From Undibacterium sp. Jales W-56 (GTDB lineage Bacteria; Pseudomonadota; Gammaproteobacteria; Burkholderiales; Burkholderiaceae_D): 64,000 bases of DNA. Under the pieces are notes generated by a model, which saw only the letters and a program-made list of their open reading frames with translations, did no database searches and was not told where the DNA came from. Below, one piece after another: positions 48,373 to 57,470 of this stretch. The translations under genes and the position numbers were made by a program. Position 1 is the stretch's first letter. Each line of letters starts with the position of its first letter. The stretch lies in the NCBI RefSeq assembly GCF_025548535.1, contig NZ_JAJLQW010000007.1:62001-126000 (forward strand), in the 5' to 3' direction.

Positions 48373-48572
48373 AACTTACGCAAAACCCAAAACCTCTCAC
48401 CACAGAAACACAGAGACACAGAGAAAAGGCAAGAGGAAGGACTCTACAGCGTATGGATTAAAACGAACCCGCAAGCCGGGTGCGCCTGTTGGCACACAAT
48501 GTCTCTGAAAGCCGCATCCAGCCTGCGGATTCAATCTGGATGGTGGCAAGCAGCTTGTGGTTTTGCGCAAGT
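48373..48572 (-). repeat. MITE-like dispersed repeat, copy 4 of 4 (inverted)
   Basis: It starts AACTTACGCAAAAC, continues CCTCTCACCACAGAAACAC and AGAGACACAGAG, then GAACCCGCAAGCCGG, GCGCCTGTTGGC, CAGCCTGCGGATTC, and ends GTTTTGCGCAAGT. Same orientation as copy 2, opposite to copies 1 and 3. Confidence 0.85.
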
Positions 48573-48867
48573 GATCACAAAGAATAAGTTAAATCAGCAG
48601 ATACCAGTTTTTACCGATGCCTTGATTCGCAGCATCCTGAGACAATCAAAATCCATAGCAAGAATTTTCAAATCACATTCTCCTCCGCCTTCTTTGCTTC
48701 ATTTTTCAGCAAAAAAAATCACACCATACCAGTTGTCAAAACATCTGATTTTTCAGCAAAGCTGCAACAGTTTGCCGCATTGTGGAAAATTCCATTTAAA
48801 AGAATTAAATAGATTTAGCAAGAATTTAAACGAAAATACAATGAATTCAATCTATCGCTCATGTCAG

Positions 48868-48930
48868 TGGAGTTAAAGTGGCATTATTTAAATAAAACCA
48901 GTTGACCTGATTTTTACCACCTTGTATGTT
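48868..48930 (+). promoter_or_regulatory. Promoter with GlcNAc-type operator upstream of the MFS gene
   Basis: TGGAGTT and TGGCATT (48868-48885), four bases apart, resemble the tandem boxes at 60.3-61.3 kb. Promoter hexamers TTGACC (48902-48907), 17 bp spacer, TATGTT (48925-48930) follow. AAAACCA directly precedes the -35 box, as AATACC-type words do in the other modules. The match is weaker than among the three copies near the receptor gene. Confidence 0.45.
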
Positions 48931-49030
48931 GTGCGCTGAGACAAATTGGATTGCATTCTGCCACCGACTCCGTGCAGCAACGAGCAGAACCAGACTGGCA
49001 GCCAGCCGCAAACCCTGAGGGACCATCACG

Positions 49031-50311
49031 ATGACAACTGAACAGACCACTCGCCGCCACCCTATGACCTGGGTGCCGACCCTGTACCTGGCCGAAGGCT
49101 TGCCATTCTATGCAGTCGCCCTGATTGCAGGATTGATGTACAAGAGCCTGGGCGTACCCAATGATCAGATCGCGCATTGGACTGGTCTGATTGGCCTGGC
49201 GTGGGTATTTAAATCCTTGTGGAGTCCATTTCTGGAAGCCGCCAGCAGTAAAAAAATGATCGTGGTCATTTTTCAGTTAATCGGCGGTGCCAGTCTCGGC
49301 CTAGTCGCGCTGTCATTGCAATTGCCCCTGTATTTTGCGATCAGCGTTGCCTTGCTCGGCGTGGTGGCGATCGCCTCGGCCACCCATGATATCGCTGCCG
49401 ATGGCCTATACATCGCGAGTCTCAGCAATAAGCAGCAGGCGGCCTACGCGGGCTGGCAAGGGGCTTTCTTCAACGCGGCTAAATTTATCTCTCTTGGCGG
49501 CCTGGTCATCCTGGCGGGCTATCTGGAAAAACAAATGGACGCAGCGCATGCCTGGATGATTATCTTCGGCATTCTCGGCGTGATGATGATCACCTTGGGG
49601 CTGTATCACAGTTGGGCCTTGCCCGGCACAAAAAACCTGCCGATGGAAAAGTCGATGAGCGGGGTTTTCCTGACGCTCAAAGATGTGATCGTCGATTTCT
49701 TTAAAAAGCCGGGCATCTGGATTGCGATTATTTTTATCATCTTGTTTCGCGCCGGTGAAGGTCAAGTGCAGACCATCGGCCCTTTGTTTTTGCGTGATGC
49801 CAAGGAACTCGGCGGCCTCGGCCTGAGTACCGATGAAGTCGGGATTGTGTACGGCACTGCGGGCACGATCGCATTTTTGGCAGGCAGCGTGCTCGGTGGC
49901 TATTTCACTTCATGGCTGGGCTTGCGCCGCGCCCTGCCCGTCCTGATCGTCGCGATGAATTTACCGAATCTGGTTTTCGTTTTCCTGAGCACCAGCCTGC
50001 CCGGTAATCTGGCCATTGTCGCCACGGCACTCAGCGTAGAAATGTTCGGTTACGGATTCGGTTTTGTCGGCGTGATTCTGTTCATCATGCAAGTGGTCGC
50101 GGTCGGCAAATACCAGACTGCCCACTATGCCCTCGGCACCGGCGTGATGCAATTGGGTTTTGTCTTATTCAAGATGATCAGCGGCGATATTCAGGTTGCG
50201 CTGGGCTATAAGCATTTCTTTGTCTGGGCTTTGATTTCAGCCTTGCCGGTCTTGCTCTTGTCGCGTTTCTTGAACATCAAGGATGAGGAAAAAGTTATTG
50301 AAACGGCTTAA
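49031..50311 (+). CDS. MFS transporter, AmpG-like (PAT family)
   Basis: A 426-residue inner-membrane permease with twelve hydrophobic segments. The start MTWVPTLYLAEGLPFYAVALIAGLMYKSLGV and the segment ATHDIAADGLYIASL are characteristic of AmpG/PAT-type permeases, which import GlcNAc-anhydromuropeptides in E. coli. GAGGGA precedes the ATG at 49031. Its position next to the GH3 hexosaminidase and GlcNAc genes, and an operator-like site upstream, suggest uptake of a GlcNAc-containing sugar (muropeptide or chitooligosaccharide); this is inference. The next gene converges from the right, 90 bp away. Confidence 0.85.
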   Translation: MTTEQTTRRHPMTWVPTLYLAEGLPFYAVALIAGLMYKSLGVPNDQIAHWTGLIGLAWVFKSLWSPFLEAASSKKMIVVIFQLIGGASLGLVALSLQLPLYFAISVALLGVVAIASATHDIAADGLYIASLSNKQQAAYAGWQGAFFNAAKFISLGGLVILAGYLEKQMDAAHAWMIIFGILGVMMITLGLYHSWALPGTKNLPMEKSMSGVFLTLKDVIVDFFKKPGIWIAIIFIILFRAGEGQVQTIGPLFLRDAKELGGLGLSTDEVGIVYGTAGTIAFLAGSVLGGYFTSWLGLRRALPVLIVAMNLPNLVFVFLSTSLPGNLAIVATALSVEMFGYGFGFVGVILFIMQVVAVGKYQTAHYALGTGVMQLGFVLFKMISGDIQVALGYKHFFVWALISALPVLLLSRFLNIKDEEKVIETA

Positions 50312-50401
50312 TCGCAGTGTCGCCGATTACTTTAACAAAGCCATTCACTCCAGCATCAACAAAGGTGCGAGCGGTTTTATTCAGAACGTATCGAGCTTGC
50401 C

Positions 50402-51529
50402 TCAGCTTGTCCAGCGTCGGCAAGCCTGCCCGGATGCATCAAACAGATGGCAACGGGATAAGGGCATCATCACAGCGATCCGGCTACCTGGTTTTAGCGC
50501 AGGCAAGGTGGCGCAGACCTCCGAACTGAGTTTCATCGCAAGACTTTGTTGGTCGTTCTCCAGGCGTCCATAGATCACCGAGGCATCGCCCAGATGCTCA
50601 ACGAAATCCACGTTGAGGTTCAGTATGTGCGTTGCCGCTGACTGATGTTTCTCCAGCGGCAAGCTCAGTTGCTCCGCGCGTATCCCCAGTGTGAGCGTAT
50701 CGCCGGCCTGGATTTGCGCTTCCTGCACAGGCAGCGTCAGGTTGCTGCCATCGATTAAACGCAATTGCGCCCGACCGTCAGTGAGTGCCATCACTTCGGC
50801 GCTCAGGAAATTCATCTTCGGCGCGCCTAAGAATCCCGCGACAAACAGGTTCGCCGGGCGTTCGTACAATTCCAATGGCGTGCCGAGTTGCTCTATTTTT
50901 CCTGCATTGAATACGACAATACGCTGCCCCAATGTCATCGCCTCGACCTGATCATGGGTTACATAGATCATCGTGGTTTTTAACTCCTGATGCAGGCGGC
51001 TGAGTTCAATCCGCATTTGTACGCGCAGGCTGGCATCGAGATTGGAGAGCGGCTCATCGAATAAAAACAATTTTGGCTGACGCACAATCGCGCGACCGAT
51101 GGCGACCCGCTGGCGCTGACCGCCGGACAGATCTTTTGGCTTGCGTAGCAGCAGATGGCTGATCTGGAGTATCTGCGCCGCCTGTTGCACAGCTTCATCG
51201 ACCTGCTGCTTTTTTTGTCCTGCCATCTTCAGGCTGAATGCCATATTGTCGTAGACCGACATGTGCGGATATAAGGCGTAGGACTGGAACACCATCGCGA
51301 GGCCGCGTTTGGCTGGCGGGATGTCGTTAGCTCGTTGTCCCGCGATGAGCAGCTCGCCATCGGTGATGTCTTCCAATCCTGCGATCATGCGCAACAGCGT
51401 TGATTTACCGCAGCCCGAGGGGCCGACGAAGACCATGAATTCGCCGTCCTGGACATCGAGATCGATACCGTGAATGACTTTGGTATCGCTGTAGTGTTTG
51501 GTGATGTTGCGTAGTCGGACTTGAGCCAT
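50402..51529 (-). CDS. Sugar ABC transporter ATP-binding protein (UgpC/MalK family)
   Basis: A 375-residue cytoplasmic ATPase. Walker A is VFVGPSGCGKSTLLRM, the signature LSGGQRQRVAIGRA, Walker B LFLFDEPLSNLD, and the switch His lies in MIYVTHDQ. A C-terminal TOBE region (residues ~240-375) is the MalK-type regulatory domain. It would energise the two permeases at 53158-54854. It lies at the downstream end of the amino-sugar operon, after the hexosaminidase gene, with an 81 bp gap. Confidence 0.94.
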   Translation of the reverse strand: MAQVRLRNITKHYSDTKVIHGIDLDVQDGEFMVFVGPSGCGKSTLLRMIAGLEDITDGELLIAGQRANDIPPAKRGLAMVFQSYALYPHMSVYDNMAFSLKMAGQKKQQVDEAVQQAAQILQISHLLLRKPKDLSGGQRQRVAIGRAIVRQPKLFLFDEPLSNLDASLRVQMRIELSRLHQELKTTMIYVTHDQVEAMTLGQRIVVFNAGKIEQLGTPLELYERPANLFVAGFLGAPKMNFLSAEVMALTDGRAQLRLIDGSNLTLPVQEAQIQAGDTLTLGIRAEQLSLPLEKHQSAATHILNLNVDFVEHLGDASVIYGRLENDQQSLAMKLSSEVCATLPALKPGSRIAVMMPLSRCHLFDASGQACRRWTS

Positions 51530-51610
51530 TTTTGTTCCGGTACTTTTTAGATTTTACGAACTGATCACGTAGGGTGCGCCATGCGCACCGCTCCGGTTAC
51601 CGCAAATGCC

Positions 51611-53161
51611 TCAGGCATCAAAACCTGCAACCGGCAATTTGCCGCTCGCTACAATATCGCCGCGGAACCACGCTGCCACCGCCTCTACTGCCGGCGCGGC
51701 AAAGCCATACGTGATCAGCGCCGGGGCTTGTATATCCAATGACTGAAACGGATTCCATAACACCAGGTGCAAATCTGGCTTCCACTCCTGGCGAATTTTT
51801 TCGCTGTACCGCAAGCGAATGGTCGAGGCAAGTATCGTGAAGCGACCGTCATCCGGCAAAGCACCCCAGTCAAAATGATGGGCGTTATCGAATTGCACGG
51901 TATCGACATCGTAAATCTCGCTCAGCATCGCGCTGACTTTTTCGGATCGGATACCGGCTTCGGAGACGCCGTCGCTGACCACGTTGGCGCTGATGACCAG
52001 CCGCACTTTACTGCCCGGCGCTGGCGCTTCAGGATGGCGGTAAGGCGTCAATCCGCGCTTCCAGCCGTCTGCCATCAAGCGCAGGTCTTGCGCTTCGGTT
52101 TGATAGACGGTTCGCTGGCAGGGATAATGTTGCGTGAGTTTGGCGATGCGTGCCAGGCGCTGTTGCAATCCCGCCGGATCGATTTGTCCGTTTTGTATTG
52201 CCTCTGTCAACGCTGCCAGAGTCTCGGTCTGGGTTTCTCTGGTGCCCAATGCCATCACCAGGTCGGCACCGGCATCGAGTGCGATGACGGCGGCTTTGCC
52301 TGCGCCGTAGCGTCCGGCAATCGCATGCATGTCCATGCCGTCGGTGATGACCACGCCCTGGTAATGCCATTCGTCGCGCAAGATGCCGGTCAGGATTTTT
52401 TTCGACATGGTGGCGGGATAATCGGCATCCAGCGCGGGATACACGATGTGCGCGGTCATCATGGCTGGCGCATCGTTTTTAGCGATACGGAAAGGCGCAA
52501 ATTCGAGTGCATCGAGTTCTGCACGCGACTTATCCACCGTCGGCAGATCACGATGCGAATCAACGTTGGTATCGCCATGTCCGGGGAAATGTTTGACGCA
52601 GCAGGCCACGCCCTCGGACAAGCTGCCTTCCATCCACGCCATCGCCAGGCGGCTGGCCTTGTGCGGATCAGAGCCAAACGAGCGCTCTGAGATCACCGGA
52701 TTATCGACGTTGTTGTTGAGGTCAAGCACCGGTGCGAAATTCCAGTTAAAGCCCAGGGACCTGATGCCACGCGCCACCGCGGCACCGACGGCACGACATA
52801 GCTCTGGATCGTCGCTGGCACCCAGCGACATCGCGGCGGGTGGTTGCGGTACCCAGGTAGCGCGCACCACCGCTCCGCCTTCCTGATCAATCCCGATCAA
52901 GGCACCCGGTCCCATCACCTCACGCAGATCGGCGGTCAATTTGGAGAGCTGCTGCGCGTCGACCATGTTCTGGCGGAACAGGCACACCGCGCGGATATGA
53001 TGGTCGCGTAAAAATTGCGCCATCTCTGCATCCAGCGAGGTACCCGGCATGCGTATCATGATCAGTTGTCCGGCAATTTCTTTTGCGCTTAAGTTTGCAG
53101 TTGAATTGGCAACTGGGTTGGTAATTGAGTTTGCATTCGCTTGCTTCACTTCTAAAGTCAT
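51611..53161 (-). CDS. Glycoside hydrolase family 3 beta-N-acetylhexosaminidase (NagZ-like)
   Basis: A 516-residue enzyme with no signal peptide, hence probably cytoplasmic. The GH3 TIM barrel contains IGIDQEGGAVVR (near 90), the NagZ catalytic loop KHFPGHGDTNVDSH at 190-203 with the His general acid, and the nucleophile Asp274 in VITDGMDMHA. After the barrel a second domain (residues ~360-516) is present that E. coli NagZ lacks; it resembles the two-domain Bacillus type, without a visible substitute catalytic residue. An Asn/Ser/Thr-rich stretch of ~30 residues opens the protein. It overlaps the upstream permease gene by 4 bp, so it would act on sugars imported by that ABC transporter. Confidence 0.9.
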   Translation of the reverse strand: MTLEVKQANANSITNPVANSTANLSAKEIAGQLIMIRMPGTSLDAEMAQFLRDHHIRAVCLFRQNMVDAQQLSKLTADLREVMGPGALIGIDQEGGAVVRATWVPQPPAAMSLGASDDPELCRAVGAAVARGIRSLGFNWNFAPVLDLNNNVDNPVISERSFGSDPHKASRLAMAWMEGSLSEGVACCVKHFPGHGDTNVDSHRDLPTVDKSRAELDALEFAPFRIAKNDAPAMMTAHIVYPALDADYPATMSKKILTGILRDEWHYQGVVITDGMDMHAIAGRYGAGKAAVIALDAGADLVMALGTRETQTETLAALTEAIQNGQIDPAGLQQRLARIAKLTQHYPCQRTVYQTEAQDLRLMADGWKRGLTPYRHPEAPAPGSKVRLVISANVVSDGVSEAGIRSEKVSAMLSEIYDVDTVQFDNAHHFDWGALPDDGRFTILASTIRLRYSEKIRQEWKPDLHLVLWNPFQSLDIQAPALITYGFAAPAVEAVAAWFRGDIVASGKLPVAGFDA

Positions 53162-53988
53162 TTCACTGCTCCATCCATGCCGCGCATAAAAAAGCGCTGG
53201 GTAAATAAAAATGCGACGAGTATCGGCGCGATCGTCAAAATAGTGCCGGCGGCAATCACCCGCGTGCTGCTGCCGTAAGTGCCGCGCAAATACAGTACGC
53301 CTGCCGACAAAGGAAAATCGTCGGGCTTGCTGATCACTATCGACGGCCAGATGTAATCATTCCAGGCTTCGACCGCGGTCAAAATCCCGACCGTCGCCAA
53401 CCAAGGCGAGATCAGGGGCAGAACGATTTTCCAAAAAATAATCCACTCCGGCGCGCCATCGACGCGTGCCGCATCGATCAAGTCTTGCGGCACTTCATCG
53501 AAGGCTTGTTTCAGCAACAGAATCGATACTGCGGTCACCACATTCGGCAAGATCACGCCGGTGTAGGTATTGACCAATCCTATCTTGGTCAGGGTAATGA
53601 AGTTCACCAGAAAATTCACTTCCGACGGCAAGATCATGGTCGCCAGTATCAGGCCAAACACCAGCTTGCTGCCGCTGAAGCGCATGCGCGACAAGGGGTA
53701 GGCAGCCAGCGAACACAGCAGCAATTTCCAGCACACGGTGGACGTCGTAATCAACAGAGAATTCTTGTAAAACGCGATCATCGGGATCACGCGAAACACT
53801 TCGATAAAATTATCCAGCGACACCGCCTGCGGCATAAAGCTGGGCGGGAATTCAAAAATATTACCCTCGGTGGAAACCGCCACTACCAGCGTCCACCAGA
53901 ACGGAAATACGCATAGCACTGCCAATGCAATCAGCACCGCATATTGCAAGGCAATTTTAAAATTACGCTGAACAGAATGCGCGATCAT
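53158..53988 (-). CDS. Carbohydrate ABC transporter permease (MalG/UgpE type)
   Basis: A 276-residue inner-membrane permease with six segments. The ATPase-contact loop is DAARVDGAPEWIIFWKIVLPLISP, the EAA motif of the CUT1 family. It has 4 bp overlaps with both neighbours: it starts within the end of the partner permease and ends within the start of the hexosaminidase gene. The set would move an oligosaccharide or amino sugar into the cell. Confidence 0.94.
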   Translation of the reverse strand: MIAHSVQRNFKIALQYAVLIALAVLCVFPFWWTLVVAVSTEGNIFEFPPSFMPQAVSLDNFIEVFRVIPMIAFYKNSLLITTSTVCWKLLLCSLAAYPLSRMRFSGSKLVFGLILATMILPSEVNFLVNFITLTKIGLVNTYTGVILPNVVTAVSILLLKQAFDEVPQDLIDAARVDGAPEWIIFWKIVLPLISPWLATVGILTAVEAWNDYIWPSIVISKPDDFPLSAGVLYLRGTYGSSTRVIAAGTILTIAPILVAFLFTQRFFMRGMDGAVK

Positions 53989-54854
53989 CTATGCCTCGGC
54001 CTAAGGTAACGCAGGCAAACCAGGGCAATCGCGATGCACGACAGCGACATCACAAAACTCGCCGCCAGGCCGCGTGGCAATTTCAGATGTTTCAGCCCTT
54101 GATCGTAAGCGTAGTAAAGCGCCGTGAAAGTCGAATTCATCGGCCCGCCCTGAGTCAGGACATCGACTTCCTGATAGGCCTTCAGCGCCGCCAATACCGA
54201 CATGATGGTGCAGACCATGATGGTCGGAAATAACATCGGCACAGTGATCCTCCAGAAGCGTTGCCACAGGTTGGCGCCATCGAGCAGCGCCGCCTCCTGC
54301 ATCTCGGCAGGGATCGATTGCAGCGCCGCCAGGTACATCACCATATACCAGCCCAGTCCGCGCCACAGCGAGACGAACATGATGGAAAAAATCGCCAGAC
54401 TATCGTCCGACAACCAACCGAGCGGTCGGTTGATGGCATGCAGTTTCAACAGCACATAATTCAATGCGCCCTGATCATGAAACATGAAGCCCCACATGAT
54501 CCCGACCACTGCCACCGTCGTCACCACCGGCACGTAATACGCTGCGCGAAACCAGCGGATCGCTGGCAATTGGGTATTCACCAGCGTCGCCAGTACGATC
54601 GCGCCGATCTGGATAAAGGGGACGATCAGCAAAAACAAGAGCGAGTTTTTCAGGCCGTTGACGAACATCGCATTACCGACGATATAGCGGTAATTGTCCA
54701 GGCCGACCCAATGCGTGGCCCGCACCAGACTGAAATCCGTCAAGCTCAGATACGAACCGTACAACACCGGCCAGAATGAAAACAAGGCAAGCAATAATAA
54801 AGCCGGTGCGAGGAAGGCATAGGCAAGCACATTCTGTGGTCGGAAGGCGCGCAT
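53985..54854 (-). CDS. Carbohydrate ABC transporter permease (MalF/UgpA type)
   Basis: A 289-residue inner-membrane permease with six segments. The EAA loop reads EMQEAALLDGANLWQRFWRITVPMLFP, and the N-terminal FLAPALLLLALFSFWPVLYGSYLSL is a usual CUT1 start. It is two bases after the binding-protein gene stop and overlaps the next permease by 4 bp. Partner of the MalG-type permease and the ATPase at 50402. Confidence 0.94.
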   Translation of the reverse strand: MRAFRPQNVLAYAFLAPALLLLALFSFWPVLYGSYLSLTDFSLVRATHWVGLDNYRYIVGNAMFVNGLKNSLLFLLIVPFIQIGAIVLATLVNTQLPAIRWFRAAYYVPVVTTVAVVGIMWGFMFHDQGALNYVLLKLHAINRPLGWLSDDSLAIFSIMFVSLWRGLGWYMVMYLAALQSIPAEMQEAALLDGANLWQRFWRITVPMLFPTIMVCTIMSVLAALKAYQEVDVLTQGGPMNSTFTALYYAYDQGLKHLKLPRGLAASFVMSLSCIAIALVCLRYLRPRHR

Positions 54855-54856
54855 GT

Positions 54857-56200
54857 TCAGTTTTTCGCCTTAATCATTGTCTGGATAGTGGCGTCAGCAG
54901 CCAGTTTTTTATTCCAGATCGCAACCGCTTCATCGAGTGCCCGCCGGATGTCTTTTTTACCGGTCATCCCCGCCTCCACCGCCTGCACCAGAAAGCGCCG
55001 CAGCTCATCGTAATCGGTGATGCCATCGACATACAGGCTGCGTGAATATTGCATCGAACCAGCAGCGACGGTCTGCGCGATTTCCGCCGCGCCGGCATGA
55101 TCGGGGATCTGTGCAAAGTAAGGATTAGCCAGCGCCTTCACGGTGGTCGGCATGACCTTGGCAAGTTTGGCGAACTCTAACTGGTTCTCATCATTGGTCA
55201 GAAATTGTGCGAACTCGGCAATGGCCGGCAAGGATTTGGGATTGACGCCTTTCGGTACTGCAAAATTAAACATCCAGCCGCCGTCGGCGATGCCGGTTGG
55301 ACCAAGCGGTGCAGGGAAAATCCCCGTATCCGCGTAGATTCCGGCAGAGTCGGCCTGAATCCGTTTTAAGGCGGTCGGCGCGCTGACCATCATACCCAGG
55401 CGGCCACCCAGGTAGGCATCGACGACTGCGGGGAAATTATCTTCGGCGAATAATTTATCCTTTAAAAAACCGTTCGCCTGATAAGTATCAGCAAGCTTTT
55501 TGATCAATGCCACATGCGCGGGCGAATTGAAAACGGCCTTGCCGTCTTGGATCAATGGCAAACCTTGCTGCATCAAAAAACCGTCGATCTTGCCAAGCGC
55601 AGGCGCATAGCCTGCCTTGCCGGTCTTGGCCGCGATCTGACGCGCATAGGCGAGCAGTTCGTCCATGTTTTTCGGCGCGTGCGCAATGCCTGCCGCAGCG
55701 AGGATTTTACGGTTAAAGGCAATCACATTGACGTTGCTGTAATGCGGGAAGCCATACAGCTTGCCGCGAAACCTCAGGTCATCGAGTGCGCCTTTGGTAT
55801 AGACGGCTTGGTTGGGAATCAAATCATCGACTGCTTCGATCAGGCCATCCCGCGCAAATTCTTCGGCCCAGGGCACACTCAGATTGACCAGCGACGGCGG
55901 CGTGCCTGCGGCAATCGAGGTGATGAGTTTGAGTTGCAAAATATCCCAGGGGAAATCAATCCATTCAACTTTCACGCCGGGATGTTGTGTTTCGTATTTT
56001 TTGACCAGCGTTTGAAAATAGGGAATGAACTTGGGCTTTAAGCTCATGGTCCAGAATTCGATTTTTTCAGTGGCGCTGGCACTGCCGTGCGCGCAGCTCG
56101 GCAGTGCCAGAGAGATTGACATGGCGAGTGATACTGCGGCTGAGATGGCGGCCAATAAAGGCTGGCCTGAGAGTCTCACCAAAGATCGAATTTTGCCCAA
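54857..56200 (-). CDS. Sugar ABC transporter substrate-binding protein
   Basis: A 447-residue periplasmic binding protein of the extracellular solute-binding family 1. A signal peptide spans about residues 1-38 (LLAAISAAVSLAMSISLALPSCAHG; a Cys is present but no good lipobox). The mature part contains KKYETQHPGVKVEWIDFPW and the family phrase PHYSNVNVIAFNRKILAAAGI. The start is a TTG at 56200, with GGGGAG from the adjoining palindromic repeat ten bases before it. First gene of the ABC set; ligand unknown, most likely a GlcNAc-containing sugar from context. Confidence 0.9.
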   Translation of the reverse strand: MGKIRSLVRLSGQPLLAAISAAVSLAMSISLALPSCAHGSASATEKIEFWTMSLKPKFIPYFQTLVKKYETQHPGVKVEWIDFPWDILQLKLITSIAAGTPPSLVNLSVPWAEEFARDGLIEAVDDLIPNQAVYTKGALDDLRFRGKLYGFPHYSNVNVIAFNRKILAAAGIAHAPKNMDELLAYARQIAAKTGKAGYAPALGKIDGFLMQQGLPLIQDGKAVFNSPAHVALIKKLADTYQANGFLKDKLFAEDNFPAVVDAYLGGRLGMMVSAPTALKRIQADSAGIYADTGIFPAPLGPTGIADGGWMFNFAVPKGVNPKSLPAIAEFAQFLTNDENQLEFAKLAKVMPTTVKALANPYFAQIPDHAGAAEIAQTVAAGSMQYSRSLYVDGITDYDELRRFLVQAVEAGMTGKKDIRRALDEAVAIWNKKLAADATIQTMIKAKN

Positions 56201-56207
56201 TTAAGCA

Positions 56208-56288
56208 ATACTCCCCTATTTTTTATAGAAAATCAGTCAAATCCGCATATTAATATTGCGTCATAAAAATATACTAGACTGGAGTATA
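56208..56288 (-). repeat. 82-bp palindromic repeat, copy 3 of 3
   Basis: On the minus strand it begins ATATACTCCAGTCTAGTATAT (arms ATATACT/AGTATAT), has the core AATATGCGGATTTGAC preceded by CGCAATATT, and ends GGGGAGTATTG. Its end supplies the only ribosome-binding-like sequence of the binding-protein gene. Length and order of parts match the copies at 15137 and 42734. Confidence 0.75.
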
Positions 56289-56447
56289 TGATTATCGCGT
56301 TTTAAAAAAAGCACCAGGCTTTCAATTACCAGATACGTTGCATCGCTTTTACCCCCTCTCCCGCGCGCGGGAGAGGAAGCTCAAAACACAGTCAAGTTTT
56401 TTTAAATCAATTGAACAGGTGCAAGCTCATTTCACCTCTTCTTGATT

Positions 56448-57470
56448 TCAATTCGTCTTGGTTACCTTGCTTAAATGCCGCGGCTTATCCGGGTCCAGTC
56501 CGCGTGCAATCGACAAGTGCGCGGCCATCACATAAAACGCCTGGATCGCCACAATCGGATCCAGGTCTGGCGTCGCTGCGGTTGGCAAGGTCAGATTACG
56601 TTCCCTGACATCCAGCGGTGCCGCCAGCAACACATTCGCACCGCGACCACGCATCTCTTCGGCGAGTTTGATCAAACCAGTCTGGGCCGGGCCACGGGTT
56701 GCAAAAATCAGCAAAGGATAACCGTCGTCGATCAGCGCCATCGGGCCATGTTTGATCTCTGCGCCGCTGAATGCCTCGGCCTGGATCACCGAGGTCTCTT
56801 TAAACTTCAATGCCGATTCCAGCGCCACCGGGAAGCTGATGCCGCGTCCGACGGTCATGATGCGCAAGGCTGGCGTCAATACCTCCAGGGCATTCGACCA
56901 GTCGCAATGGGTTGCCGCATCCAGGGCTTCCGGCAAGCTTTCAATCGCACTCAGGAAGTCGGCATCGTTTTGCCAATTGCCTGCCACGCGCGCGCCGGCG
57001 ACCAGCGAGGTAATAAAACTTTTGGTCGCGGCGACACTGAGTTCCGGGCCAGCATGCAAGGGCAAAGTCCATTCGGCGCTTTGCGCCAAGGGCGACCCAG
57101 CATCATTCACCAGCGCGACAGTTGACGCACCGCCTGCGCGGAAATAACGGATGGGCTCAATCACATCCGGGCTCTGGCCGGATTGCGAAATCGCAATCGC
57201 CAGCGCATCGCGTGCATGTAAAGGCGATTTGTTCAGCGTTACCAGCGACATCGGCAAGGAGGCGACGATGCGCCCCAGGCGCGACATGACCAGGTAGGCC
57301 GCATAATTTGCCGCATGATCCGAGCTGCCGCGCGCCACCGTCAATACCGATGAGGGCGGGTTATCCCTGAGGTGTTTGCCCAGCGCGACGTAGCGTTCCC
57401 GGTCCTGCGTCAATTGGTGCGCTACAAACTCGGCAGCCGAACAGGCTTCTTTAAGCATTTGCGAGGTCAA
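56448..57470 (-). CDS. SIS-domain glucosamine-6-phosphate deaminase (NagB-II type)
   Basis: A 340-residue protein with two SIS domains, similar to the isomerase half of GlmS but lacking the glutaminase. Sugar-phosphate loops are ARGSSDHAANYAAYL and ISQSGQSPDVIEP in the first SIS domain and GRGISFPVALESALKFKET in the second; QAEAFSGAEIKHGPMALID is shared with GlmS. In place of classical NagB it would convert glucosamine-6-phosphate to fructose-6-phosphate and ammonia. Start is the TTG at 57470, six bases after AAGGAG, overlapping the nagA end by 20 bp; ATG 57458 is the alternative. Confidence 0.9.
   Translation of the reverse strand: MTSQMLKEACSAAEFVAHQLTQDRERYVALGKHLRDNPPSSVLTVARGSSDHAANYAAYLVMSRLGRIVASLPMSLVTLNKSPLHARDALAIAISQSGQSPDVIEPIRYFRAGGASTVALVNDAGSPLAQSAEWTLPLHAGPELSVAATKSFITSLVAGARVAGNWQNDADFLSAIESLPEALDAATHCDWSNALEVLTPALRIMTVGRGISFPVALESALKFKETSVIQAEAFSGAEIKHGPMALIDDGYPLLIFATRGPAQTGLIKLAEEMRGRGANVLLAAPLDVRERNLTLPTAATPDLDPIVAIQAFYVMAAHLSIARGLDPDKPRHLSKVTKTN

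Larger units (their letters stand above)
48251..49030. other. Intergenic stretch DMT transporter / MFS transporter
   Basis: 780 bp without a recognised gene. Contents: repeat copy 4 (48373-48572), about 290 bp of AT-rich sequence with nothing recognised, then an operator-like tandem pair and a promoter for the MFS gene (48868-48930). Confidence 0.5.
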
